NCBI GenBank assembly: GCA_022760355.1
Contig: JALEGB010000137.1
Location: 1-64,000, forward strand
Length of the DNA stretch: 64,000 nt
Source: Neomegalonema sp.
GTDB taxonomy: Bacteria; Pseudomonadota; Alphaproteobacteria; Rhodobacterales; Rhodobacteraceae
Direction: 5' to 3'
Made by a program: the position numbers and the translations under genes. The notes beneath the pieces were generated by a model that saw nothing but the letters and a program-made list of their open reading frames with translations, was not told the origin of the DNA and ran no database searches. Below, in pieces: positions 36,612 through 46,864 of this stretch (position 1 is the first letter of the stretch; each line of letters begins with the position of its first letter).

Positions 36612-37900
36612 TCGCCTCGTCTGAATTGGGGGAGCGTTCCATGTACGCAGCCACTTTGGCCGTGAAGCCGCGCGACGCCGCGGGGCCGCGGATCCTATTC
36701 TATAGCCATGACACATTCGGACTTGGCCATCTGCGCCGTTCTCGGGCGATTGCGACGGCGTTTGCGGGGCAGATGCAAAATGTTTCGGCGCTGATCTTGA
36801 CCGGCTCGCCGGTCGCGGGGCGGTTCTCGTTCCCGGCTGGGGTTGATCACGTGCGGCTGCCGGGCGTCGTAAAGCTGCCGAACGGCGAGTATGACAGCGA
36901 AAATCTCCGGCTGAGCATCGATCAGACCACCGCCCTGAGGGCGTCGATCATTGAGGCGACGGTCGAGTCTTTTGACCCCGACTTGATCATTGTGGACAAA
37001 GAGCCGACAGGCTTTCGCGGCGAGCTGCTCGGCGTGCTGACGCAGCTGGAGCGCCGCGCGGGCGCTTCCGGCGAACGGGGCGGGGCCCGGCCGAAGGTTG
37101 TGCTCGGCGTGCGCGACGTGCTCGATGAGCCGGACGCGCTGATCCCGGAGTGGGAGCGCAAAGGCGCCCGTGAGGCGCTCGAGCGGTACTATGATGAGAT
37201 TTGGGTCTACGGTTTGCCGCAGGTTTATCGACCGCTCGAGGCGCTGGATCTGACGACGGATGCGCGTCGGCGCATCAGATATACGGGCTATTTGCGCCGT
37301 GAAGCGCTCAGCGATTCAATCGACTCATCAATTGAACAGCCCTACGTGCTCATCACGCCTGGCGGCGGCGGCGACGGCGCCCTGATGGTCGATTGGGCAA
37401 TTTCCGCCTATGAGAAGGATCCGTCACTGAAGCCGCACGCCGTCGTCGTCTATGGTCCGTTTTTGGCGGGCGAGCAGCGGATTGAGTTCGATCAACGGAT
37501 TGCCGCCTTGGGCGATCGCGTGACGGCGCTTGGCTTTGCCTCCAACATGGAGGCGTTGATGCATAACGCCGTGGGCGTTGTTGGCATGGGCGGCTACAAC
37601 ACCTTCTGCGAGATCCTCTCTTTCGATAAGCCGTCTGTCCTATGTCCACGCGTGCGGCCTCGGCGAGAGCAGCATATCCGGGCTTCGGCCGCGGAGGAGC
37701 TCGGCCTGCTGCGGATGCTGGATCCCGTTCGCGATGGTTCGGGCGCCGCTGCGATGGGGACGGCGATCCGAGCGTTGGCGGACCAGCCGCCGCCATCGGC
37801 CGCAGGGCTGGAGGGGCTGCTTGACGGCCTGCTAATGGTGTCGCAACGCGCTGCGGCGCTGCTGGAGGATCAGCCGATGATGCAAGCGAGCCCGGTATGA
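36608..37900 (+). CDS. Glycosyltransferase (COG4671-like)
   Basis: ILFYSHDTFGLGHLRRSRAIATAF, LITPGGGGDG, GMGGYNTFCEILSFDKPSVLCPRVRPRREQHIRA. Confidence 0.8.
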   Translation: MIASSELGERSMYAATLAVKPRDAAGPRILFYSHDTFGLGHLRRSRAIATAFAGQMQNVSALILTGSPVAGRFSFPAGVDHVRLPGVVKLPNGEYDSENLRLSIDQTTALRASIIEATVESFDPDLIIVDKEPTGFRGELLGVLTQLERRAGASGERGGARPKVVLGVRDVLDEPDALIPEWERKGAREALERYYDEIWVYGLPQVYRPLEALDLTTDARRRIRYTGYLRREALSDSIDSSIEQPYVLITPGGGGDGALMVDWAISAYEKDPSLKPHAVVVYGPFLAGEQRIEFDQRIAALGDRVTALGFASNMEALMHNAVGVVGMGGYNTFCEILSFDKPSVLCPRVRPRREQHIRASAAEELGLLRMLDPVRDGSGAAAMGTAIRALADQPPPSAAGLEGLLDGLLMVSQRAAALLEDQPMMQASPV

Positions 37901-39180
37901 GTCGCGCGCCTAAAATTGCAGTCGTGGTGAAGGGGTGGCCGCGCTTGTCGGAGACCTTCATCGCGCAGGAGCTGGCGGGATTGGAGGATCGTGGGCTGGA
38001 TCTTGAAATCTGGTCCCTTCGCTTCCCGACCGATAAAAAACGCCACGCGTTGCATGACCGGATTCGCGCGCAGGTGAAATACGCGCCGGAGTATTTGCGC
38101 CATGAGCCGGGCCGCGTGCTGAAGGGGCTTGGCGCCGCAGTGCTGCGGCGGGGGTTCTGGCCCGCTCTCGGGACCTGGTTGCGCGATCTGATGCGGGATC
38201 CGACGCGCAATCGCGCGCGCCGATTTGGCCAAGCGCTCGTGTTGGCGCGAGAGATGCCGGGCGACACCGACGCCATTTACGCCCATTTTCTGCATACGCC
38301 CACATCGGCGGCGCGGTACGCCGCCATGATCCGGCGGACCCCTTGGGGCTTCTCCGCGCATGCGAAGGATATCTGGACGATACCGGAATGGGAGAAACAG
38401 GAGAAAATCGCCGACAGCCAGTTCGGCGCGACCTGCACAGCGTCCGGCGCGGCGCATCTTGTGTCTCTCGCGGACCGGCCTGAGAAAATAAGTCTAATCT
38501 ATCACGGTCTCGATCTTTCGCGCTTCCCGGCGCCGCCATCGCAGCGGCCCGAGCGCACCGGGGCGGCCGGGGCGCCAATCCATTTCCTTTCGGTCGGGCG
38601 GCTGGTGGAGAAAAAAGGCTTTGATCGGCTGATCGACGCGCTCGCCCTGTTGCCTCCTGATCTTGACTGGCGCTGGACCCATATCGGCGGCGGCGCGCTC
38701 AAGACCACGCTGTTGGCGCAGGCTGAGGCGCTGGGGGTGTCGGATCGGATCGATTGGCGCGGCGCGTGCGATCAAGCTGAAGTCATCGAGGCGATGCGGG
38801 CGGCGGATATTTTCGTTTTGCCGAGCCGGATCGCGGCGGATGGCGATCGTGACGGGCTGCCGAACGTTCTGATGGAGGCGGCGAGCCAGAAGCTGGCGAT
38901 CCTATCCACGCCTGTTTCCGCCATTCCAGAGTTCATTGAGGATGGCGAGCACGGAATGCTGCGGTCAGATGCGCCGGAGGCTTTGGCGACCGCGTTGACG
39001 GCGTTGGCCCGAGATCCGGCGCTGCGTACGCAATTGGCCGATGCGGCTTATGTGCGCCTTCGTCAAGAATTCGGGGCGGATGCGGGGATCGTCCGGCTGG
39101 AGCGGCTGCTGCGCGCCATGGCGGCGGGGCGGCCGGAGGCCGCGATCGTGCTCAACGCGTCGGCCGTGAAGCAGGGTTGA
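37897..39180 (+). CDS. Group 1 (GT4-like) glycosyltransferase
   Basis: FLSVGRLVEKKGFDRLIDAL, DIFVLPSRIAADGDRDGLPNVLMEAAS. Confidence 0.9.
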   Translation: MSRAPKIAVVVKGWPRLSETFIAQELAGLEDRGLDLEIWSLRFPTDKKRHALHDRIRAQVKYAPEYLRHEPGRVLKGLGAAVLRRGFWPALGTWLRDLMRDPTRNRARRFGQALVLAREMPGDTDAIYAHFLHTPTSAARYAAMIRRTPWGFSAHAKDIWTIPEWEKQEKIADSQFGATCTASGAAHLVSLADRPEKISLIYHGLDLSRFPAPPSQRPERTGAAGAPIHFLSVGRLVEKKGFDRLIDALALLPPDLDWRWTHIGGGALKTTLLAQAEALGVSDRIDWRGACDQAEVIEAMRAADIFVLPSRIAADGDRDGLPNVLMEAASQKLAILSTPVSAIPEFIEDGEHGMLRSDAPEALATALTALARDPALRTQLADAAYVRLRQEFGADAGIVRLERLLRAMAAGRPEAAIVLNASAVKQG

Positions 39181-39183
39181 GCA

Positions 39184-40272
39184 ATGACCGCTCCTGCGAT
39201 CGCGTTTTATGCGCCGATGAAGCCGCCCGATCATCCGACGCCGTCGGGCGATCGGACCATGGCGCGATCGATTCTGAAGGCGCTTGAGGGGATCGGTCCG
39301 CCGGCTTTTCTTGCGTCGCGGTTGCGCAGCCGGGACGGGGCGGGCGATGCGCGCGTTCAGCAGGAGATCATCGCCGCGGCGGAGGCCGAGGCGGCGCGTT
39401 TGAAGCAGGGGCCGCCGATCGCCCTCTGGATCACTTATCATAACTACTACAAGGCGCCTGATCTGCTCGGGCCCGTCGTCGCCGCCGCCTATGGCGCGCC
39501 GTACCTGGTGGTCGAGCCCTCGATCTCCGCGAAGCGCGCCCATGGGGCCTGGGCGGCGTTCAATCGGGCGGCGGACGCCGCGACGGCTCAGGCGGACGCA
39601 TTGTTCTATATGACGGAGCGCGACGCGCCTGCGTTGCGCGCAGCGCTGCGGGTTGACCAGCGCCTCGTGCATCTGCGCCCTTTTTTGCCGCGCGAGCACG
39701 TCGAGCCAAGCGTGGCGCGGGCTTTCGAGCCGCCGTTGCGATTGCTGGCGGTGGGCATGATGCGGCCCGGCGACAAGTTGGAATCCTATCGCGCCTTGGC
39801 GCAAGCGCTCGCTTTCGTTCGCACCCCTTGGCGGCTGGAGGTTGTGGGCGACGGCCCAGCTCGGGCGGAGACTGAGGCGCTGTTTGCAGAATTTGCGCCG
39901 CGCATCGTATTTCGCGGGCGTCTTGAGCCCGAGGCGCTGGAGGCGCGGTATGAGGATGCGGATCTGTTCGTTTGGCCCGGAGTGAACGAAGCCTATGGGC
40001 TGGTGTATCTGGAGGCGCAGGCGGCTGGGACGCCGGTTGTTGCGGAAAATCGGCCCGGCGTGCGCGATGTGGTGCGGGCGGGCGGCCAATTGACCCCGCC
40101 GCAGTCTCCGCGGGCCTTCGCTGCGGCGATTGATCAGTTCGCAGAACGACCCGACTTGCTTGCGCGCACGGGCGCAGCGGCGGCCGAGGCGGTCGCGTCG
40201 GATCATCTTCTGCACGCTGCGCGCCGAGCGCTTGCGACGACTTTCGCGCCGCTGCTGGAGCGAACACTATGA
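39184..40272 (+). CDS. Glycosyltransferase (GT4-like)
   Basis: RIVFRGRLEPEALEARYEDADLFVWPGVNEAYGLVYLEAQAAGTPVVA. Confidence 0.88.
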   Translation: MTAPAIAFYAPMKPPDHPTPSGDRTMARSILKALEGIGPPAFLASRLRSRDGAGDARVQQEIIAAAEAEAARLKQGPPIALWITYHNYYKAPDLLGPVVAAAYGAPYLVVEPSISAKRAHGAWAAFNRAADAATAQADALFYMTERDAPALRAALRVDQRLVHLRPFLPREHVEPSVARAFEPPLRLLAVGMMRPGDKLESYRALAQALAFVRTPWRLEVVGDGPARAETEALFAEFAPRIVFRGRLEPEALEARYEDADLFVWPGVNEAYGLVYLEAQAAGTPVVAENRPGVRDVVRAGGQLTPPQSPRAFAAAIDQFAERPDLLARTGAAAAEAVASDHLLHAARRALATTFAPLLERTL

Positions 40273-40856
40273 TCCGCGTCGCATTTCTGCGCCATGGGCG
40301 CACGGGTTGGAACCGTGAGGGCCGTATTCAGGGCCGCACCGATCGGCCGCTCGATGATGAGGGGCGGGCGGAGCTGACGCAGTTCGCGCCGCCGCCCGAA
40401 TGGCGGGATGTCGAGCTGGTCTCCAGCCCATTGTCGCGCGCGAGCGAAACTGGCGCGATTTTGTTTGGCCGCGCGCCCCGTCGCGATCCGGCGCTGATAG
40501 AGATGGATTGGGGCGCTTGGGAAGGTCAGCGCGGCGAGGCGCTGCTGGCGCAGGGCGCGCCAGGCTTTCGGCCGATAGAGGAGTGGGGCTGGGCGTTTCA
40601 GCCGCCCGGCGGCGAAGCGTTATGGATGTTGCGAGAGCGCGTCGCAGCCTGGATGGCGGCGCTGGAGCGCGACACGGTGGCGGTTGCGCATATCGGCGTC
40701 ATGCGGGTCGCCCTGGCGATCGCGACGGGGTGGAACTTTGAGGGACCGGCGCCCTTTCGCATCCGCCGCTCCCGTCTTTATCCAATCCGGCTACAGCCCG
40801 AGCTGAGTGCGGAGGAGCCGCTTCGACTGATCAAGCGCAGCGAGGGGATGTCGTGA
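40269..40856 (+). CDS. Histidine phosphatase (phosphoglycerate mutase-like)
   Basis: VAFLRHGRTGWNREGRIQGRTDRPLDDEGRAEL. Confidence 0.88.
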   Translation: MIRVAFLRHGRTGWNREGRIQGRTDRPLDDEGRAELTQFAPPPEWRDVELVSSPLSRASETGAILFGRAPRRDPALIEMDWGAWEGQRGEALLAQGAPGFRPIEEWGWAFQPPGGEALWMLRERVAAWMAALERDTVAVAHIGVMRVALAIATGWNFEGPAPFRIRRSRLYPIRLQPELSAEEPLRLIKRSEGMS

Positions 40857-41983
40857 AGCTGTTTATCGCCGTTACGCATTTGCTGGGGTCTGGCCACCTT
40901 AGCCGAGCGCTGGCTTTGGGGCGCGCCTTTGCATCGACGGGGGGCGCGGTCGTGGTTGCTTCCGGCGGCCGGCCGGCGCCGCATCTTCGCGCTGATGGCG
41001 TTGAGCTCATCCAGCTGCCGCCGCTCGCGTCGGATGGGGCGAATTTCAAGCGCCTGCTGGACGCAGAAGGGCGGCCGGCGGATGAGGCGTATCTGGCGGA
41101 GCGTCGCGCCGCCCTTATTTCGGGCCTCGCGCAAACTGCGCCGGATGTCGTGATCACTGAACTATTTCCGTTTGGCCGCCGCAGCTTAGCGGCGGAGTTT
41201 GAGGCGTTGCTCGACGCCGCGGCCGCCTTGCCGCGGCGGCCGCTGGCGCTGGCGTCGGTGCGCGATATCCTGGCCGCGCCGTCCAAGCCGTCTCGCATCA
41301 ATGAGACGGAAGCCCGGATCGCGCGGTTCTATGATGGGGTGCTGGTCCATTCGGACGCCGCGCTCACGCCGCTGGAGGCGAGCTGGCCGGTGACGCCCGC
41401 CATTGCCGCGAAGCTGCTCTATACCGGCTATGTGGCGCCGCCGCCGCCCAAATTTGAGCCGGAGGGGGAGGGCGCCGGCGAGGTGATCGTGGCGGCGGGC
41501 GGCGGCCCCGTTGGCGAACGGTTGTTCGCAACCGCCGTGGCGGCGGCTCGGCTGACGCCTGAGCGCCGGTGGCGGATGCTTGTCGGCGGCGAGGGGCGCG
41601 CCGAGCGTTGGGCGGCGGAGGCGCCGGCGAATATGCGTGTCGAGCGTCCGCGCCCGGACTTTCGCCAGATGTTGGGGCGAGCGGCCTGCTTCGTCGGCCA
41701 GTGCGGGTACAATACGGCGCTCGACGTGCTGGCGGCGGGGCTGCCGGCCGTGTTCTCGCCATTTGAAGAAGCGGGCGAGACCGAGCAGCGGCTGCGCGCG
41801 GAGGCGTTGCGGCGGCGCGTCGGCTACGCCGTGCTGAGCGAAGCCGAGATGGCGCCGTCTGCGTTGGCTGCGGCGGTGGAGGCGCAGATTGAGCGCGGCC
41901 GCCCGCCGCGCTTGGCGGCGGCGATGGATGGCGCGTCGCGCAGTGTGGATATTGTCGCTGAGCTGCTGCGGAGCCGGAAATGA
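40853..41983 (+). CDS. Glycosyltransferase (COG4671-like), second copy
   Basis: IAVTHLLGSGHLSRALALGRAFA, VIVAAGGGPVGE, FVGQCGYNTALDVLAAGLPAVFSPF. Confidence 0.78.
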   Translation: MKLFIAVTHLLGSGHLSRALALGRAFASTGGAVVVASGGRPAPHLRADGVELIQLPPLASDGANFKRLLDAEGRPADEAYLAERRAALISGLAQTAPDVVITELFPFGRRSLAAEFEALLDAAAALPRRPLALASVRDILAAPSKPSRINETEARIARFYDGVLVHSDAALTPLEASWPVTPAIAAKLLYTGYVAPPPPKFEPEGEGAGEVIVAAGGGPVGERLFATAVAAARLTPERRWRMLVGGEGRAERWAAEAPANMRVERPRPDFRQMLGRAACFVGQCGYNTALDVLAAGLPAVFSPFEEAGETEQRLRAEALRRRVGYAVLSEAEMAPSALAAAVEAQIERGRPPRLAAAMDGASRSVDIVAELLRSRK

Positions 41984-42768
41984 CGGGAGCGGTATTTGCG
42001 CCGCTGCGCGCCGAACTTTCGGCATGGCGGGCCGAGCGTTTGCAGCTGGATGTGTGGTTGCGGGATGATGATGCTGTCGCGCCAACACCTGCGTTGGAGC
42101 GTCTGTTGGCCATGTGCGATCGCCATCAGGCGCCGCTCGCATTGGCGGTGATTCCAGAGGGGGCGACGGAGGCGCTCGCGGCGCGTTTATCCGCGGCGCC
42201 GGGCGTTGCGGCGCTGCCCCATGGCTGGGCGCATGCGAACCATGCGCGGCCGCCGGCAAAGAAGGCGGAGTTTGGCGCTGATCGGCCGGTCGAGCCGCGT
42301 CAGCGCGAAATTGCCGCCGGTTGGGCGCGCATACAGTCGTTGTTTGGCGCCGCCGCCTGCCCGATCTTCACGCCGCCCTGGAACCGGATTGCGCCGGATA
42401 CGCCGCAACTGCTCAGCGCGCTCGGGCTCAGCGGGCTGTCAACTTTTGGTCCGCGCGCCGCGGCGAAGCCTGCGCCGGGCGTTGAGCAGCTGAACACACA
42501 CCATGATCCGATTGACTGGCGCGGCTCTCGCTCCGTCGTCGATGTTGACCGGCTCTCGCGCCAAATGGCGGAGCAACTGGCGGCGCGGCGCGAGGGGCGG
42601 GCGGACGCCGCGGAGCCTTACGGGTTGCTCACCCATCACCTCGTCCATGATGAGGCGATCTGGCGATATTGTGAGGATCTGCTCAGCTTCCTCCGAGGCG
42701 AGTTCGCCGATGTGGTCGCCTATATCGATATCCGATCGCATTTGGGGCGGGTTGTTAGGACAACGTGA
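41980..42768 (+). CDS. Polysaccharide deacetylase-like (NodB-fold) protein
   Basis: WLRDDDAVAPTPALERLL, LAVIPEGATEALA, LPHGWAHANHA, FTPPWNRI, THHLVHDEAIW. Confidence 0.7.
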   Translation: MTGAVFAPLRAELSAWRAERLQLDVWLRDDDAVAPTPALERLLAMCDRHQAPLALAVIPEGATEALAARLSAAPGVAALPHGWAHANHARPPAKKAEFGADRPVEPRQREIAAGWARIQSLFGAAACPIFTPPWNRIAPDTPQLLSALGLSGLSTFGPRAAAKPAPGVEQLNTHHDPIDWRGSRSVVDVDRLSRQMAEQLAARREGRADAAEPYGLLTHHLVHDEAIWRYCEDLLSFLRGEFADVVAYIDIRSHLGRVVRTT

Positions 42769-43217
42769 ACCTTTTCCAGTCAATTTCTCAATTCCAGCTC
42801 CTTGGAATGAGATTGAGAGCCATGACGCAAGCAGAATGCGAGCGCGGAGGGCGCGACCGGCGGGTCGAGGCGCGATGCGACGCAGGAGAGGCGTCCCCGC
42901 GTCTCGACCGAGAGGCGCTCGCCGCCAATACCGGGCCCGATCGGGGGCTCCATAACGAGTTGTTCGATCTGTATTTCGATCAGGCGCCGGTCTATCTCGA
43001 TCATATGCGCAACGCCATTTCGGGCGAATGCCGTGATGAATGGCGGATTGGATGCCATGGCGTGAAGGGCATGGCTTGGACGCTTGGCCTTACAGTTCTG
43101 GGCGACACGGCGCATCGGGTGCAGCAGCAAGGGCCGGCCAAGCGGCGTTTGGCGCAAGTTGAAAAGCTGCTGCAGGAATCGAAAGCCGCCGTAAAGGCTT
43201 ATTTCTCCGAAGTCTGA
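42765..43217 (+). CDS. Hpt-domain phosphotransfer protein
   Basis: EWRIGCHGVKGMAWTLGLTVLGDTAHRVQQ around the phospho-His; true start may be 42807 or 42822. Confidence 0.75.
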   Translation: MNLFQSISQFQLLGMRLRAMTQAECERGGRDRRVEARCDAGEASPRLDREALAANTGPDRGLHNELFDLYFDQAPVYLDHMRNAISGECRDEWRIGCHGVKGMAWTLGLTVLGDTAHRVQQQGPAKRRLAQVEKLLQESKAAVKAYFSEV

Positions 43218-44659
43218 TCCGTTTGCATCGGCAGCATCAAAGCCGCGCAGAGGCCGCCTTGAGGTCGGTTGGATACTTCCAGCCGCCCCTCATGCGCCTC
43301 CATAATCGCGTGAGCGATCGCGAGGCCTAGTCCGGTCCCGCCGGTTCCGCGGTTGCGCGAATTTTCAAGCCGTACAAACGGATTCAGCACTTTTTCCAGA
43401 GCCTCCTCCGGCAGTCCGGGGCCCCGATCCAAAATCTCGATCCTCGCGAAACCGTCTGGTGTTCGGGTCATCCGAGCTTCGACATCGCCGGCATAGGCGA
43501 GCGCGTTGTCGATCAGGTTGCGGATTGCGCGGCGCAGCGCTGCTCGGCGGCAGGGGGCGACGATTCGCGGGCCGTCAATATAACGAGCCGCGGCGCCTTG
43601 ATCGACATAGTCGTCGATCAGGCTTTCGAGCAGGGCGCCCAGATCCACAGGCGCAAGCGGCTCGGTAGCGCTCGTGTCCTTGGTCCAGGCGAGAATTTCT
43701 TCGGTCAGCCCCTGGATTTCATTCAGCGACAGCTTCATTTTTTCGCGCAGCTCCGGATTTTCAACATTCTCGATCCGAAGTCGCAGCGCGGTCAGCGGTG
43801 TGCGAAGATCATGCCCGACGGAGCGGAGCATAAAACTTTGCGTTTCCAGCAGGGACGTGATGCGACGGCGCATTGCGTTAAATGCGCGGGCGGCGTCGCG
43901 GGATTCGATTGGGCCTGTTTCTCTGACCGGTTGCGCGGTCGCATCCCCTTGGCCAAACGCGGCGGCGGCTCTAGCCAAATCGCGGAGCGGTTGGGCGATC
44001 CGCCGCGCGAAAATCGCCATCGCGCCAATGACAAGCACCAGCATAGCGAGCGTCGCCAGCCCGATCCGCAGCGGCATCCAGTTCGCCGGCGGGCGCATCG
44101 AGGCGCTGTTCAGCCACAAGCGCGGCGTGATGGGGTAGGAGAGAAGGATCTCCTCAACATGTGGCGGCGGCGGCGGGCCCGGCCGCAGCCGCGGCGCCGC
44201 TTTGATTTCGCCTTGGCGGGAGATGACAAAGTGAGGCTCGCCGTCGCCCAGAGGCGGCCGTCCGACGCGGCCCCGGCGCGCCACGGCCAGGCTTGGGTCA
44301 AACCCGACCACGGCAAGACGCTCTCGCAAAGCCGCCGTCAGGCGCGGGGCGGCGGCGGCGTCCGTTCGCGCGGCGGCCAAGCTGCGCTTGCTCAGGAAAT
44401 ACACGCCCTTGGCGCGAGGATGCGGGCGCAAAGCCAGCGGCAGTTTGGCGATCTTGCTCGGGTCCCGGACGAGCATACGGGCGCGCTCAGCCGCTGCTGC
44501 GAAACGATCTACGACCCGTTCCTCAAAACCCGCGCGCGCCGCCAATCGGCGTTGGTCGACGAGAAGGGCGATGTTGAAGATCTGGGCAATCAATAACGCG
44601 CCCGCGGCGAGGAGCATGATCCTGCCCGTAAGCGTCCGCGCAAGCTTGGGCGGCGTCAT
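43199..44659 (-). CDS. Sensor histidine kinase (HAMP, HisKA, HATPase)
   Basis: SVGHDLRTPLTALRLRIE, IRNLIDNALAYAG, RGPGLPEEALEKVLNPFVRLENSRNRGTGGTGLGLAIAHAI. Confidence 0.9.
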   Translation of the reverse strand: MTPPKLARTLTGRIMLLAAGALLIAQIFNIALLVDQRRLAARAGFEERVVDRFAAAAERARMLVRDPSKIAKLPLALRPHPRAKGVYFLSKRSLAAARTDAAAAPRLTAALRERLAVVGFDPSLAVARRGRVGRPPLGDGEPHFVISRQGEIKAAPRLRPGPPPPPHVEEILLSYPITPRLWLNSASMRPPANWMPLRIGLATLAMLVLVIGAMAIFARRIAQPLRDLARAAAAFGQGDATAQPVRETGPIESRDAARAFNAMRRRITSLLETQSFMLRSVGHDLRTPLTALRLRIENVENPELREKMKLSLNEIQGLTEEILAWTKDTSATEPLAPVDLGALLESLIDDYVDQGAAARYIDGPRIVAPCRRAALRRAIRNLIDNALAYAGDVEARMTRTPDGFARIEILDRGPGLPEEALEKVLNPFVRLENSRNRGTGGTGLGLAIAHAIMEAHEGRLEVSNRPQGGLCAALMLPMQTDQTSEK

Positions 44660-45393
44660 TCGCTTGTTCCGCTCGCGGGGGGCGCCGCGCTTGTGTCGGG
44701 GGCGAAGCGATAGCCGCCGCCCCAAACGGTTTTGATGTGGCGCGGGTTGCTGGGATCCGCCTCAATTTTTCGGCGGAGTCGGCTGATCATATTGTCAATG
44801 CTGCGCTCAAAGGGCAGCGCCTCGCGCCCGCGGGTTTTCGCCATCAGCGCGTCTCGGCTCAGCGTTTCAAGCGGATGGTCCAGCAGCACGCGGAGGAGGC
44901 TGAGTTCGCCGCTGCTCAGCGGTACGACGAGCCCATCATCGCGGTGGAGCTCGCTCTGCGCTGGGTCCAGCCGCCATCGCCCGAACCTGAGCGCGCTAAC
45001 CCGTTTGCCGGCGCCGTTGCTGCGGCTGCGCCTGAGCACGGCTTTAATGCGGGCGACCAGCTCGCGCACATTAAACGGCTTCGGCACATAATCATCCGCC
45101 CCGATCTCAAGGCCGACGATTTTGTCCGTCTCATCGCCCAAGGCGGTCACGAGGATCACCGGCAGATCCAACGTCTCGCGGAGCCAGCGGCAGAGGCTGA
45201 GGCCATCCTCCCCCGGCATCATTACATCCAGAATGACAAGGTCGGGCTGGTTTTCGGCCAGATACGCCCGCGCGGCGGCCGCACTGTCCAGGGCGACAAC
45301 GCTAAAGCCCACTTTGTCCAGACTTTCGGCTAGCGCTTCGCGGATCTGCGCGTCGTCGTCCACAATGAGAACTTTGTCAGGGGCGTCGTTCAT
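44656..45393 (-). CDS. OmpR/PhoB-family response regulator
   Basis: VLIVDDDAQIREALAESL, LDVMMPGEDGLSLCRWLRE, KPFNVREL, wHTH. Confidence 0.93.
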   Translation of the reverse strand: MNDAPDKVLIVDDDAQIREALAESLDKVGFSVVALDSAAAARAYLAENQPDLVILDVMMPGEDGLSLCRWLRETLDLPVILVTALGDETDKIVGLEIGADDYVPKPFNVRELVARIKAVLRRSRSNGAGKRVSALRFGRWRLDPAQSELHRDDGLVVPLSSGELSLLRVLLDHPLETLSRDALMAKTRGREALPFERSIDNMISRLRRKIEADPSNPRHIKTVWGGGYRFAPDTSAAPPASGTSE

Positions 45394-45947
45394 CTGGTTC
45401 CGGTGGGCTGACGAAGAGGCGTCTTCTTATTTTGCCGAAAATGCCGGCCTGGGCGGAGCGCCAACTTGTCGCAAATTGTCGTCGGCGCGGCGCCAAGCGT
45501 GACAAGACGAGAGTAGCGTTCTGATGCTCGTTTGGCGAGTATGAGGGCGCGGTCAGGTTGGGGCGTCGGCGCAGGCTTCGCTTCATTACGACAGGAGACG
45601 GCTTCGCCTCAGCGCTACAGGAGACGCAGTTTGCTCCTGCGGCGAGGCTTTCGGGCCGCCGCCCGGCGTCGGACATGTTTCCGCGCCGAGGCGATCGAAC
45701 GTTAAACGCGTAAAACGGGGGTTTTGAGCGCGCATACATCATCTGATTAGCTGGCCGCGCCATCTTGTGCGCTTGGCGCGCCGGTTTCTGACTTCGTCAA
45801 TCGCCGCTCGCCTCGCGGCGCCGTTGACGAAAACCGCCGGGCGCCTCTGCCACTCTCCTCAATCGTTCGCCCGGCTGCGCCGCGCCCGATCAACCCCGGA
45901 TCGTGCGCGGCGTATTTATTTTGAGCAGGCGCCACCGGGCGAGCGCG

Positions 45948-46700
45948 CTATTTCCGCAGCGCAGGCAGGCCAACGCCGGTGCTGTCAAAGCCGCCATCGG
46001 ATGCGATGACCTGTCCGGTGACGTAGCTGGCCGCGTCGGAGCAAAGGAATGTGATGACCGCGCCGATCTCATCCTCCGATCCATACCGGTTGAGCGGCAC
46101 TGCATCATGATATGCGTCGATGATCTCTTGGCTGTGGACGGCCATCGCGAGTTTGGTGCGGACAGGACCCGGCGCGACGCAATTGGCGCGCACGCCATAC
46201 TCGCCCAGCTCAGCGGCTTGCTGCTTGGTCAAATGGATCACGCCAGCTTTTGACGTCCCGTAGGCGACGCGGAGGGTCGATGCCCGAAGCCCCGAGATGC
46301 TGGCGATGTTCACGATACACCCGCGCACGCGCTTTAGCGCCGGCGTCGCGGCTTGCGACAACAGAAACACGCCGTCGAGATTGGTCGCCATCACCCGTCG
46401 CCACAATGCGAAATCAGCCTCCTCAATCGGGCCAAATTCGGCGACCCCAGCGTTGTTCACAAGCGCGTCTATGCGCCCGAAAGCGGCTTCGGCTTCGGCG
46501 ACAATCTTTTCCACCTGGTCGGGGATCGAAACATCGTAGCCCAGCGGCAGGACGTTCGTCAGATCTGCGGCGGCGGCCGTCAGCTCTTCGACATCCCGGT
46601 CCACCATCACGACCTTGCGCCCCTCGGCGAGAAAAAGCTTTGTTGTCGCAAGCCCGATCCCGCGGGCTGCGCCAGTGACGATTGCTGTTTTGGACGACAT
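45948..46700 (-). CDS. Short-chain dehydrogenase/reductase
   Basis: AIVTGAARGIGLATTKLFLAEG, LVNNAGVAEFG, YGTSKAGVIHLTKQ. Confidence 0.93.
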   Translation of the reverse strand: MSSKTAIVTGAARGIGLATTKLFLAEGRKVVMVDRDVEELTAAAADLTNVLPLGYDVSIPDQVEKIVAEAEAAFGRIDALVNNAGVAEFGPIEEADFALWRRVMATNLDGVFLLSQAATPALKRVRGCIVNIASISGLRASTLRVAYGTSKAGVIHLTKQQAAELGEYGVRANCVAPGPVRTKLAMAVHSQEIIDAYHDAVPLNRYGSEDEIGAVITFLCSDAASYVTGQVIASDGGFDSTGVGLPALRK

Positions 46701-46759
46701 CTTTCCTCCTGTCCCCGCCGGGCTGTTCTATGGCGCTTGTCGGCGGTGGCGGCGGAGGT

Positions 46760-46864
46760 TAGAGCATTTTCGAAACAATTGCGGTCATGAAAACGCTCTA
46801 TTTTTTTGAGGGGTCGCGATTTCCGAGTGATCGAATGCGCGCATTTGATTTGAAATCACTCCAG
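46760..46864. repeat. Intergenic palindromic element, same architecture as 32468-32573
   Basis: tagagcattttc...gaaaacgctcta (11 of 12 pairs) then ttttttt and a second arm gagtgatc...gaaatcactc. Confidence 0.6.

Noticed and set aside
38965-40215. 416-aa minus-strand ORF
   Set aside because: Antisense to two glycosyltransferase genes; Arg-rich shadow frame
45377-45763. 128-aa minus-strand ORF upstream of the response regulator
   Set aside because: Contains degenerate intergenic sequence and repeated acaggagacg; no recognisable domain, overlaps the RR promoter
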